A stretch of DNA of 64,000 nt from Natronohydrobacter thiooxidans (GCF_001884735.1 NZ_MJAP01000003.1:124001-188000); one strand, 5' to 3'; shown: positions 8,014 to 16,455, counted from the first letter of the stretch. The notes: generated by a model from the sequence alone, not told the origin. Numbers and translations: made by a program.

Positions 8014-9335
8014 AGCAGCTCTTTCATCTGCGCCGCCCGCTGCATCGCATCAGCAGCTATCGGTCCGCTGACCGCCTCCGGCACCTGAACACCGACCGCC
8101 AGCAGCGCCCGATCCAGTGCAGGACCTAGCCGATCCGTCATGTCCTGCAGCAGCTCTAATGCGCGCCCCTTGGGCAGACCTGCAGCGCGACCCTCAGCCT
8201 CAAAGTGGCGAGGCACGATCTCGTCTATGCCGTAATGGCCATCAATGGACATGGCTAGCCGGTAGCGCTTGCGCTGTAGGCGTCCAGCGCGCACGACTGG
8301 GGCGATGCTCAGGATGTCATAGAGGGGCGCAAGCCTGAACCGTCCTCGACGCCCTAGACGCAAGCTGAAGTTCTTGGCATGCCCGTCTGACGCGCCGATC
8401 AGAAAGAAGAATATCTGCGCCCGGAAGAAGGCCTCCCGATCCTCGATCGGCGTGTCGGATTCCCGCAGAAGTTCCATGATCTGCCCGATGCCGGGGCCGC
8501 CGAGCCTCTGGTACTTCATCGCAGAGGGGTAGCCCAGCGACTGGCAGATATCCTCCTGCGGCAGGCGTTTCAGCGTCTCGCCCAGCCAGACGCGGTCAAA
8601 CCGCTCGACCGATAGAACCACCTGCCCGGGAAGGGTGATCTTTTCGACATGCGCGGCAGGAAGCCCAATTTCGCGGGCCAGTGTCATGCACAACAATTCA
8701 TTCTCGACGCTGTCGCTCAGTTCGATCTGATCGGGGCCGGGCAGGATGCCCATGGGCGTCTTGAAGATATGACTGGTAGGTGTGATGCCGCACGGCTTGG
8801 CCCAGAGGCCTTCCACGCGCAGATAGGCCGTCTTATCCTGCGCCCCCGCAATGGCAATCCGGAAATCCTCATCCTCGCCCAGAGCGAGCGGCGCGCTGGC
8901 GAGGTTCTGCAGATCGGCGACCATCTCCTCTTTCGAGATGATGCGATACTGCATGCTCTTCTCGGACGGAGCCTCGTCCACCGGTAGAAATTGCAGCGCA
9001 CCGACACAGTCGCGCCCCAGCACCGATAGTAATGAAAACACATCCTTGCCCTGCGCATCCAAGCGCGCGGCGATCTTCTCGCGCAGTTCTCCCTCCGCAT
9101 CGGGGAGGAGGTTATCGAAGGCCGCGGCAACTAGGTCGCCTTGCCATTTGGCCTTGGACAGCGGCAGGGCACTGGCCACGGGAAAGGCGGTGTTGGACGA
9201 CAACCAAGCGAGATCATAAGTGAAACCGATGACAGCAGCTGTCCCACGCGTCAGCGTGCCGACCCTCGATCTCTCGTACCAAACGGCTGTCTTGCTATGG
9301 TCTGCACGGCGACCAGCACGGGCGATGCGCGCCAT
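8010..9335 (-). CDS. hipA: HipA-family serine/threonine kinase toxin
   Basis: 441 aa from ATG 9335, which begins 1 nt after the hipB stop; TTG 9359 would overlap hipB. HipA kinases phosphorylate translation factors such as glutamyl-tRNA synthetase and cause growth arrest. Visible: the phosphate-binding loop region GAQDKTAYLRVEG, TSHIFKTP with the ATP-binding lysine, QEDICQSLG, and the catalytic/metal segment IGASDGHAKNFSL with the Asp and Asn of the kinase site, followed by PLYDILS (metal-binding Asp). All key residues are present, so the toxin looks intact. Partner is the upstream HipB. Confidence 0.9.
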   Translation of the reverse strand: MARIARAGRRADHSKTAVWYERSRVGTLTRGTAAVIGFTYDLAWLSSNTAFPVASALPLSKAKWQGDLVAAAFDNLLPDAEGELREKIAARLDAQGKDVFSLLSVLGRDCVGALQFLPVDEAPSEKSMQYRIISKEEMVADLQNLASAPLALGEDEDFRIAIAGAQDKTAYLRVEGLWAKPCGITPTSHIFKTPMGILPGPDQIELSDSVENELLCMTLAREIGLPAAHVEKITLPGQVVLSVERFDRVWLGETLKRLPQEDICQSLGYPSAMKYQRLGGPGIGQIMELLRESDTPIEDREAFFRAQIFFFLIGASDGHAKNFSLRLGRRGRFRLAPLYDILSIAPVVRAGRLQRKRYRLAMSIDGHYGIDEIVPRHFEAEGRAAGLPKGRALELLQDMTDRLGPALDRALLAVGVQVPEAVSGPIAADAMQRAAQMKELL

Positions 9336-9336
9336 C

Positions 9337-9603
9337 TCAGGACGGTTCTCGGTCGACAAGACGGTTCGTCACAGAAAGCTCTGCGCCAAGGCCTTCGAGG
9401 AGGCGCAAATAGACATCCAAGCTTACAGATACGACGCCGTTCTCGATGTCTGAAATCGTGGATTGTGCCGTGCCCGTCATCTCGCCCAGTTGCGTCTGGC
9501 TAATGCGGCGCGCAGCCCGACGTGAACGCAACGCTGCTCCAGCTTGTCGCAGACTTCGGACGGGGTATGAAGGCGCGTCGATCATGCCCGACCGATAGCC
9601 CAC
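9337..9603 (-). CDS. hipB: HipB-type antitoxin (XRE repressor)
   Basis: 88 aa. Residues 20-75 form a Cro/CI helix-turn-helix (LRSRRAARRISQTQLGEMTG, AQSTISDIENG), followed by the usual short tail. It neutralises HipA and autoregulates the operon by binding palindromes upstream. The listed start is GTG 9603; ATG 9585 is an equally reasonable start, and neither has a strong ribosome site. It is directly upstream of hipA in one transcript. Confidence 0.85.
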   Translation of the reverse strand: MGYRSGMIDAPSYPVRSLRQAGAALRSRRAARRISQTQLGEMTGTAQSTISDIENGVVSVSLDVYLRLLEGLGAELSVTNRLVDREPS

Positions 9604-9629
9604 CGACTATACTCAGTCAATATCCTCCA

Positions 9630-9666
9630 ACAGCTATATAACGCAATTATAGCTGTATGGCTATAG
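9630..9666 (-). promoter_or_regulatory. hipBA operator/promoter
   Basis: Inverted repeat ACAGCTATA (9630-9638) and TATAGCTGT (9648-9656) with a 9-nt spacer, plus another similar half site TATGGCTATAG (9656-9666). On the minus strand a perfect TATAAT (9646-9651) sits inside the palindrome, 43 nt upstream of the hipB GTG, so bound HipB would block the promoter. Confidence 0.65.
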
Positions 9667-9854
9667 CACGCCGTTTATTGAGGCTGGCACGAAAGGCGGT
9701 GCCAAAGTAAGTTGTAAGCAACGGAAGACTTCCAGGGTAGCAAAGCTCTCATCGGCCCGATAAACTGGTCCTACCAAAGCCATCGAACTGCCAAAGCTAA
9801 AAGTCGGCATAAATCTCAAACTTGCTCTGCGGCTCTTACTCGGTCGAAAAAAAA

Positions 9855-10910
9855 ATGAACGAACTACCCAAAAAAGTCTTAATCGAAAAAGAGCTTCAGA
9901 AAGAAAGCCCCGATTGGAGGCTAATCGAGAGCCTGAGCCGTGACGAAGTTTCACAAGACCCAACAAATGTTCGTTTCTCAGTGGACGCAGGTCACATCCA
10001 AAGACTAGGTGTTGAACTCGTTGGCAAGAAAGACACTGCACTATCCGAGCTTATAAAGAATGCATTTGACGCAGACGCTACGGAAGTCGATCTGAACTTC
10101 GAAAACAGCAGGGCGATAGGCGGCACACTTATAATTTCTGACAATGGCTCCGGGATGACTATGGATGTCATACGAAACAGTTGGATGAGGATATCAACTG
10201 ACACGAAGGCAGAACAACCACTCTCGCCACGATATTATCGCAGACGTGCTGGCCGGAAGGGAATTGGTCGCTTCGCTGTTCAAAGGCTCGCGAAAAAACT
10301 GGAACTCCGCACAAGTCCAATCGGCGAAACCCATGGGTATTCGGTATTCTTCGACTGGGATGCAGAGTTTACATCAGGAAAAGACCTCAACGACGTTTTC
10401 AACCGCGTCCACAAGTTCGAAAAGGCCCCAGAAGAATCGGGCACTGAACTCAAGATGACATATATGCGCGACGCGTGGACTACAGCTTCAATTTCGAGAG
10501 TTTGGCGGGCCGTACTTTTGCTACAGCCGCCCTTTAAAGTTGCAAATGTATCTGGAAAAGAAGTTGGTAAGAAAGCTGACCCTGGGTTCACTGTAAGGGT
10601 TAACGGCGAAACCAATGACATGAGCGCTGACTCATTTTCGATTGAAAAAGACTTCCTGAGCCAAGCGATTGCTTCGATTGAGGCAAGTATTGATGCAAAT
10701 GGATATGCACGCGTACGAGTAACCTCAAAAAAGTTGGATTTGGATGACTTTGAAGACTTTGACGATAGATATGTTCTGGTTGGACCAGTCTCACTTACAT
10801 CTAAGTATTTCATTTATTTGCCAGAAACGCTGTCTGGTATGAAGCAGTTTGATGCTACGGAAATGGGCCGCAAGTACGGCGGTATCCGTTTGTACCGCAA
10901 TGGCTTTTGA
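9855..10910 (+). CDS. GHKL ATPase, N-terminal part (gene interrupted by TGA)
   Basis: 351 aa from ATG 9855; TTG 9822 is a less likely start. Motifs of a MORC/Hsp90/MutL-type GHKL ATPase are plain: N box ALSELIKNAFDADA (62-75), G1 ISDNGSGMT (94-102), and the lid GRKGIGRFAVQRLAKKL (133-149). The frame ends at TGA 10908-10910, but translation through it stays in frame to the ORF at 10950. Related proteins, as I recall them, read YRNGFRVLPYGEP here, so CGA to TGA explains the break. Nine A's (9847-9855) precede and include the start codon. First gene of the cargo operon; codon use is AT-richer than the flanks. Confidence 0.8.
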   Translation: MNELPKKVLIEKELQKESPDWRLIESLSRDEVSQDPTNVRFSVDAGHIQRLGVELVGKKDTALSELIKNAFDADATEVDLNFENSRAIGGTLIISDNGSGMTMDVIRNSWMRISTDTKAEQPLSPRYYRRRAGRKGIGRFAVQRLAKKLELRTSPIGETHGYSVFFDWDAEFTSGKDLNDVFNRVHKFEKAPEESGTELKMTYMRDAWTTASISRVWRAVLLLQPPFKVANVSGKEVGKKADPGFTVRVNGETNDMSADSFSIEKDFLSQAIASIEASIDANGYARVRVTSKKLDLDDFEDFDDRYVLVGPVSLTSKYFIYLPETLSGMKQFDATEMGRKYGGIRLYRNGF

Positions 10911-10949
10911 GTTCTTCCTTATGGCGAACCAAACAATGATTGGCTGGGG

Positions 10950-12173
10950 ATGGATTCTTCAGCCTCCCGGAGAGAATTCATAGCGCCGGGCAATAATCGG
11001 AACTTTTTCGGTCAGGTCAGCATTGCCAGCGACGAAAACCCTTTGCTCGAAGAAACCGCTAGTCGAGAGGGCCTAGTAGAGAATGAGGCTTTTGACGAAC
11101 TCCAAGACTTTTCCAAAAAGTCCATAGTTTGGGCGATAGCCAGAATTGCCGCAGCGCGAAACCGGAAGCAAACGGCATCTCAGCCAGGGTTTGTGTCGCA
11201 GGTCCGGCCACCTTCGCAGTCGATTAGAACTGCCATTGAGCTCTTGGAAGATGAGGGTCCGGGCAATGGTGAGGAGTCCGAAAAGGGGAGTGATGAAACC
11301 GCTTCAACAAGGCCCAGTCTACCGCCTAAAGAAAAAATCCTTGGCGCTCTAAAGGCTGCAGAGAAGGATGCAAAGGCTACAGAGGAAGAGTTTGAGCGGC
11401 AAAGACAAGCCTCTCTTCACTACGAAGCAATGCTTCGCCTGCTGGCATCATTAGGCCTGTCGATCAGTGTTTTCGGTCACGAAGTTAAAGGTGCTCAAGA
11501 GGCGATCCGCGCAAGGCTGCAGCTTCTGGAAGACGATATCGGTGCTTTACCTGAAGGCGACCAGAGAGAAGACCTTCGTCGTCAACATGAAAAGCTCGAA
11601 GATTCAACAAGACGGCTGTTCGACATTGGTGGCTATATCGCCGGACTCATGTCAAAGACTGAGAGCCGCGATCTTCGTGAGCTTTCAGTCTCCGGTGCAC
11701 TGAGGCGTTTTAGTGAGCAGTTTGAGAGTTATATGTCCAAGCAACGTGTCGAATTCGACCCGATCAACGTTGTTCCATCAAACCTTCGTACAATCGAAAT
11801 GCATGCAAGCGAGCTCGACTCTGTTCTGCTAAACTTTCTAACAAATTCAATAAAATCTATGAAGAAAGCAAAGGTGCCGAAACGACGAATACGTATGGAC
11901 GCGAAGCTTCATGGGAAGCATGTGGTCATTGGCTTCGAAGATAACGGTGTTGGTATCCCCGAGAATCAACATGATCGCATTTTTGATGCCTTTTTTACTA
12001 CAACTCTCACGGCTGAGGATGACGGGGTGGCAGGCCCTGGTACAGGCTTGGGACTGAAAATTGTATCCGACATCGCAAAGAGTTATGGCGGTGACGTGTC
12101 TGTCGGCGAACCCAGTGATGGATTTGCTTGTCGAATTGAGTTCCGAATCTTATCGAACGAGGACGAGAAATGA
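10950..12173 (+). CDS. GHKL ATPase, C-terminal part with histidine-kinase module
   Basis: 407 aa from ATG 10950; the frame actually continues from 10911 right after the TGA. After an acidic linker and a coiled coil (about 130-165), SISVFGHEVKGAQEAI holds a candidate dimerisation/phospho-acceptor helix (His177). A second ATPase module follows: N box LLNFLTNSIKS (293-303), G1 EDNGVGIPE (330-338), F box RIFDAFFTTT, G2 GPGTGLGLKIV (362-372). This is the core of sensor histidine kinases. Together with the upstream part it would make a soluble protein of about 770 aa with two GHKL modules. Its stop overlaps the next start (ATGA), so it is coupled to the receiver protein. The internal ATG has only a poorly spaced GGGG before it, so independent translation is doubtful. 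Confidence 0.75.
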   Translation: MDSSASRREFIAPGNNRNFFGQVSIASDENPLLEETASREGLVENEAFDELQDFSKKSIVWAIARIAAARNRKQTASQPGFVSQVRPPSQSIRTAIELLEDEGPGNGEESEKGSDETASTRPSLPPKEKILGALKAAEKDAKATEEEFERQRQASLHYEAMLRLLASLGLSISVFGHEVKGAQEAIRARLQLLEDDIGALPEGDQREDLRRQHEKLEDSTRRLFDIGGYIAGLMSKTESRDLRELSVSGALRRFSEQFESYMSKQRVEFDPINVVPSNLRTIEMHASELDSVLLNFLTNSIKSMKKAKVPKRRIRMDAKLHGKHVVIGFEDNGVGIPENQHDRIFDAFFTTTLTAEDDGVAGPGTGLGLKIVSDIAKSYGGDVSVGEPSDGFACRIEFRILSNEDEK

Positions 12174-13273
12174 CCTTTAGAGGGATTTTTGTTGAGGACA
12201 ACGATACAGAGGCGGTTTTTGCTAGGCAGATGTCTACTAAGGGCGTGCTAGAACTTGAGCACGAACGCCCTCGTCCAGTGTCTAAGCATAGTAAGGATAT
12301 CTTTGCAGGGCGCCCGGATATGCTGGTCCTTGATTTCCGGCTCGACATAGATTTGGGCGAAATGGAGGCCAGCGAGGCGTACAAGGGTAGCGCTATGGCA
12401 CAACAGATTCGTGACCTTGCTGTCAGCGAACCGGAGCATGACTTCCCAATAGTTCTGGTTTCGAGTGAGGAAAAAATTCGTGAGCAGTTTGTTCCGGATC
12501 GTACATCTCATGATTTGTTTGACAAGGTTTGTTCGAAAGAAAATGTGACGAATGAGCGTGCTCTCGTTCGGCGTGAACTGATAAGCTTATGTGCTGGCTA
12601 TCAGGTCCTTCGGTCTAAAGTTGGCGACTTCAATGTGTTGGAGCTTGCAGGTCTCGCAGCTGATGACGACTATGTACTCGATTACCAAGACCTAAGGCAT
12701 GCAATGCAAAGAGCGACGACACCTCATCTCGTCGCCGCCATTTTCTTACGTCAGCTACTTTGGCGCTCTGGCCCTTTGATCAATATACATGATGCTTGTG
12801 CGCGCCTTGGTGTGAGCAAAGATGAGGGCGCGACAGTCTCAGACGCGCTTCGCGAGCGCGGCCTAAGTTATGAGGGTATCTTCTCTGATGGATGGCCCCG
12901 ATTTTGGGCGCATCTATTGGACGATTTCACACTAGGGGTCTTCGGTGGACGAGCGACGGGAATCCCCTCGGAGGAGCGAGCGGCGAATGTTTCAAAGGCC
13001 TTCGGAAATGAATTGGCTCCTGCGAAATCTCCGTGGACAGGCAAGACAGACGAACTGATCGCATTCGCTTGTTCCTGCTGTCGTAGAGGCACCGAAATGC
13101 GGCATTCTGTTGGGGTGTTTGAAATGGATTTGCCAAGTTATTCAACTCGTCGAAGAATTTGTTGGCGCTGCATTCACGACGATAGCTATCTTGCTGCGGT
13201 ACCTCCTTTCACTATCGATGAAGCAGATAGAAGCCTCATTGAAGACGTGAAGAAGCTTCAGATTCCGGAGTGA
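12170..13273 (+). CDS. Receiver-domain protein with C-terminal zinc ribbon
   Basis: 367 aa. Residues 4-130 match a response-regulator receiver: acidic pair E9/D10 (FVEDND), phospho-acceptor D55 (LVLDFRLD), S98/S99 (VLVSSEE) and K119 (LFDKV). The middle (about 140-295) has no output domain I know. The C-terminus has CxCC (301-304) and CxxC (331-334), a likely zinc ribbon. ATG overlaps the end of the histidine-kinase-like gene, so phosphotransfer between the two is likely (inference). A protein with no DNA-binding HTH suggests an effector or adaptor role rather than transcription control. Confidence 0.7.
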   Translation: MTFRGIFVEDNDTEAVFARQMSTKGVLELEHERPRPVSKHSKDIFAGRPDMLVLDFRLDIDLGEMEASEAYKGSAMAQQIRDLAVSEPEHDFPIVLVSSEEKIREQFVPDRTSHDLFDKVCSKENVTNERALVRRELISLCAGYQVLRSKVGDFNVLELAGLAADDDYVLDYQDLRHAMQRATTPHLVAAIFLRQLLWRSGPLINIHDACARLGVSKDEGATVSDALRERGLSYEGIFSDGWPRFWAHLLDDFTLGVFGGRATGIPSEERAANVSKAFGNELAPAKSPWTGKTDELIAFACSCCRRGTEMRHSVGVFEMDLPSYSTRRRICWRCIHDDSYLAAVPPFTIDEADRSLIEDVKKLQIPE

Positions 13274-13277
13274 AGTA

Positions 13278-13967
13278 GTGACAGACATTCGAGCTCGCGA
13301 CGCTGGTGAAGCGCTTCACTCAATTGCAAGTAAACTGAACGGAGCGAAAGTTCTTGAGCCTGAAGGCTTGGATACCCTTCTTAGGGTTGCGCGTGATTTG
13401 AAAGGGAGAAAACGGAGCCCTGGTTGGCGACTAGAAGTGGATCGCGGGATGCCTGTACGCTTCAAAGTCGGCATGGCTTCAGATGGCAAAAAAGTTCGGC
13501 CAAAAATTGATTATGCATGTATTAACGTAAACCAAGCTCTGGTCGATCGACCGCCTTTTGATTGCTTTGATCTGGCGATTGTTCTGGAAGACGAAACTGA
13601 AAATTTGCTATCTCGCTGGCACATTGACCTAGCCAACGCGTCTGGCGGCGCTGTCCAAGCAGGACCGTTGTTTCACCTTCAGTTCGGCGGAAGAAGTAAC
13701 GGCTTTAATCGCAGCCAAGACCATCCGGTGAAAGAACCAAGATGGTGCCACCCGCCTATGGAACTCGCACTAGCAAGCGAGATGATAGTTGCAAACTTCT
13801 TCGAGGAGGCATGGCAGGATTTGAGGGAGGATCGCAGTTGGTGTACGAGCATTAATCTGTTCCAAAAACTGTGTTACGAGAGTTATCTGCAAAGACTTCA
13901 ACGTTGCCTGGATGCACCGTCGGGGTCCACTATTCTGCGAGATGTCTGGGCTTCGAACTGGAACTAG
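13278..13967 (+). CDS. Uncharacterised protein, third gene of the cargo operon
   Basis: 229 aa from GTG 13278, with GGAG 7 nt upstream and 4 nt after the previous stop. I do not recognise the family. Conserved-looking stretches are RWHIDLANASGG (about 117-128), GPLFHLQFGG (133-142) and EPRWCHPPMELALASEM (about 155-171), with several His and Cys residues. There is no signal peptide or membrane segment. Tight coupling to the ATPase and receiver genes argues that it belongs to the same system, perhaps as its effector. Confidence 0.6.
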   Translation: MTDIRARDAGEALHSIASKLNGAKVLEPEGLDTLLRVARDLKGRKRSPGWRLEVDRGMPVRFKVGMASDGKKVRPKIDYACINVNQALVDRPPFDCFDLAIVLEDETENLLSRWHIDLANASGGAVQAGPLFHLQFGGRSNGFNRSQDHPVKEPRWCHPPMELALASEMIVANFFEEAWQDLREDRSWCTSINLFQKLCYESYLQRLQRCLDAPSGSTILRDVWASNWN

Positions 13968-13990
13968 ATAGTTAATTCATTAGCCTGCCG

Positions 13991-15664
13991 TCATCTTTGT
14001 CTGTGCTTGCGAATTTGCATCAAGCCAGAACGCAGTATGCTTGCGTGGGTCGGTACATCATCGAAACCCAAAGCGCCCAATATCAAATGATCTGCGATCT
14101 GACTCGCTTCATTAAAGTTTCCACATCGCAAGAATTTATCTGCCTTTTGGTAGGCAGACAGCACCTTCCTTTGATGTATATTAGGTACAAGAATTCCCAC
14201 ACTCTCTGCCTCCCTCGGTTCGTGCTTCAAAGCGCCCGATCCATATGATCGGCCTACAATCTCCGCAGATAACTGCGAGAAGGTCGAAAGTGTTGTTAAG
14301 GAAATTAACTTTTTCTCCACTTCGGATTTGCAGTTCTTGAAATTTCCGCGATGAACAGAATTCGTGCAGTTCACTCCGGCTCTATTTAGCACAAGGCGCG
14401 GGCCATTGTGTTGCATTACTGGGAAAAAAGCATCTGGCGCCGAACCATCGTCAGTTTGGCTCCACACGGCTCTTTTCTTGAAGGTTGAGCAGGTTCTTTT
14501 CTTTTCGTCAGGATATGAATCTAAGTAGGTCTTTATATCGTTTGGCGCAAACCTCGGATCACTGCTGCTGACCAAGTATCCCTTGCCGCCCGCCTGGATC
14601 ATACTGTCGAAATCGTCAGCTTGGAACTCTAGACCAGTTGCGTAGATGAACCTAGGCAGCACTGGTACCAAATTCTCAATAGAGATGTCGGATTCCATCC
14701 TTTCTTCTTCGTTGCACAGAAAGAATTTATTGTCTCCCGTCACTAAACCTATCTGAATCCTCAAATGGTCGCCTATCTGATGATAACTTTGGTTAGATAC
14801 GAGACGCAAATAAAGGTCGCGAGGAGCTTTGGATAGATTATCAAAAACAGACGTTCCGCAGACTGCTGGGCTTGTCAGCTTGCCAGCCACCCACTTGCGG
14901 ACCTCACTAGACAACTCGGATACACCTGAACACCTAGAAAGCAGAATATCCTCATTCGACCCGTTTGAGCGATCAGCGAGCTTGCCCTCTGCTAGCAATA
15001 CAACTGTTTTTTCCTCAGTGCCTTCGAGCAAAAACTGGCGTTCCTGAAGCTCGAAAGCACGCACATTAGAGAACATAGATGTAATGTAGCGGCGCAGGTT
15101 ATGCGAGTAGTTGGCGTAGAGAAAACTGCTCGGAAGCACCCATGCCATGCGCCCGCCATTTCGTACAAAGTGAATGGACAGCGCTACGAAGTACGCCCAC
15201 AGGCTAGCTCGGCGATCGAGCTGCAGGCCGGATTCTTTCAAAGCCTGCAACGCCGCTTCGCGCCTAGTTGGGTCAATCTTGCGATATGGAAGGTACGGAG
15301 GATTACCTATGACCGCGTCAAATTTCCCTATCCATGAGTCATGGAAATCTTGCTGCAAAAAGTCTCCTTTGTGGAATCTTGTTAAATCCACTGGGCCCTC
15401 GAACAAATTTGCCAAGTGACCAAAAGCTTCTGGATCGATGTCGCAGCCAAAGATTTGGCCATTGGGAGTAGCCGCGTCAAGCGATACCAAGCGATCCCGC
15501 GCTGAACGCAAGAATCCGCAGCCACCAAAACTGGGTTCGAAGACGATGCAGTCAGCAGACGCAATAGCCCACTCACAGATGACATCGGTTAGGCCATCGT
15601 GGGTGTAGAATGCCCCAAGTGCTTTTTTTCTAGAGCTTTCCTTGGACTGCAAGCCTCTATCCAT
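13991..15664 (-). CDS. N6-adenine DNA methyltransferase (gamma class)
   Basis: 557 aa. After ALGAFYTHDGLTDVICEW (X motif region, 15-32) come SAM motif I FEPSFGGCGF (43-52), the acidic loop IFGCDIDPEAF, and catalytic motif IV GNPPY (120-124). The order of motifs and length fit TaqI/Eco57I-like adenine methyltransferases with a C-terminal target-recognition region (about 300-540). No nuclease domain is visible. It converges on the ATPase/receiver operon with a 23-bp gap; it may protect self DNA while the other genes attack or sense unmodified DNA. Solitary modification is the alternative. Confidence 0.85.
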   Translation of the reverse strand: MDRGLQSKESSRKKALGAFYTHDGLTDVICEWAIASADCIVFEPSFGGCGFLRSARDRLVSLDAATPNGQIFGCDIDPEAFGHLANLFEGPVDLTRFHKGDFLQQDFHDSWIGKFDAVIGNPPYLPYRKIDPTRREAALQALKESGLQLDRRASLWAYFVALSIHFVRNGGRMAWVLPSSFLYANYSHNLRRYITSMFSNVRAFELQERQFLLEGTEEKTVVLLAEGKLADRSNGSNEDILLSRCSGVSELSSEVRKWVAGKLTSPAVCGTSVFDNLSKAPRDLYLRLVSNQSYHQIGDHLRIQIGLVTGDNKFFLCNEEERMESDISIENLVPVLPRFIYATGLEFQADDFDSMIQAGGKGYLVSSSDPRFAPNDIKTYLDSYPDEKKRTCSTFKKRAVWSQTDDGSAPDAFFPVMQHNGPRLVLNRAGVNCTNSVHRGNFKNCKSEVEKKLISLTTLSTFSQLSAEIVGRSYGSGALKHEPREAESVGILVPNIHQRKVLSAYQKADKFLRCGNFNEASQIADHLILGALGFDDVPTHASILRSGLMQIRKHRQR

Positions 15665-15865
15665 CTTTTAGTGCATTTGATAGTATTAAACTAACCAAAT
15701 TTTGGACTGTGTGGAACGAGCAAAACATGATTAAGAACAGAGTGTTGCTAAGTACGCGGTCGCGCTCCCGAAGCAAACAGCTGACTTTTGTTTTAGCAAG
15801 AACCGCAGACCGCACTCCGCCTGTCGCGCACAATGTGAACTGCAAAGTCAACTTCTTTACCCCAG

Positions 15866-16165
15866 CTATTCTGCGGCAAAAAGCGTCGGCACGTCGGACA
15901 CATCTACCTCCCGAGAGGCATGCCAAGCGTCGTAGGCACCTTGCATCCTGATCCAAAGCAACGGTTCATTCCCGAAAAGCTTTGCTAGGCGCACTGCGAC
16001 CTCGGGGCTGACCGGTTTGCGCTCTGCCAGGACGTCATGCAAATGCTGGCGCGAGATGCCCAACATCCTCGCGATCTCTGCCTTAGATTTGCCCGTCTCG
16101 GGGATCACATCCTCTCGGAGCAATTCGCCCGGATGCGTCGGACAGCGGTCGGGGTTGCGGCTCAT
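15866..16165 (-). CDS. higA: HigA-family antitoxin
   Basis: 99 aa XRE-type protein. PTHPGELLREDVIPE and GISRQHLHDVLAERKPVSPE are hallmark stretches of the HigA/VapI group, followed by the helix region LAKLFGNEPLLWIRMQ. It binds and neutralises the toxin made by the gene just upstream (9-nt gap) and represses their shared promoter. Toxin-first order is normal for higBA. Confidence 0.9.
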   Translation of the reverse strand: MSRNPDRCPTHPGELLREDVIPETGKSKAEIARMLGISRQHLHDVLAERKPVSPEVAVRLAKLFGNEPLLWIRMQGAYDAWHASREVDVSDVPTLFAAE

Positions 16166-16174
16166 GCTCGCCTC

Positions 16175-16450
16175 CTAATGGTATTGCTCGAAATCCAGCA
16201 CATAGGCATCGCCATCTCTGAACTCGAACGTAATGCACCATGGTCCGTTCACATGGACCGTATAGCGCGTGGGGTTGTGACCTCGCAGCGCATGAAAGTC
16301 GAAACCGGGAAGGTTCATGTCCTCGGGCGCGGTAGCGGCATCAAGGGCGTCGAGCCGCCGCAGGATGCGCTTGTGAAACCGTGCGTCGATCTTGGACTTT
16401 CCCGTTTCCCAAAGGGCCTTCAGCTGCTTGTTCGCGAACGTCTTTATCAT
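16175..16450 (-). CDS. higB: HigB-family mRNA interferase toxin
   Basis: 91 aa RelE-fold ribosome-dependent RNase. MIKTFANKQLKALWETG and the closing GDAYVLDFEQYH are typical of the RelE/HigB group. Basic residues RYTVHVNG in the middle suit RNA binding. It starts the higBA operon. The predicted promoter places the transcript start at or next to the ATG. Confidence 0.9.
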   Translation of the reverse strand: MIKTFANKQLKALWETGKSKIDARFHKRILRRLDALDAATAPEDMNLPGFDFHALRGHNPTRYTVHVNGPWCITFEFRDGDAYVLDFEQYH

Positions 16451-16455
16451 CGATA

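Noticed and set aside
9661..10041. 126-aa minus-strand frame
   Set aside because: It lies antisense to the start of the ATPase gene, has no recognisable domain, and covers the hipB operator.
10908..10910. Selenocysteine codon in the ATPase gene
   Set aside because: The surrounding residues point to Arg in relatives, no SECIS-like hairpin follows directly, and GHKL lids do not use selenocysteine.
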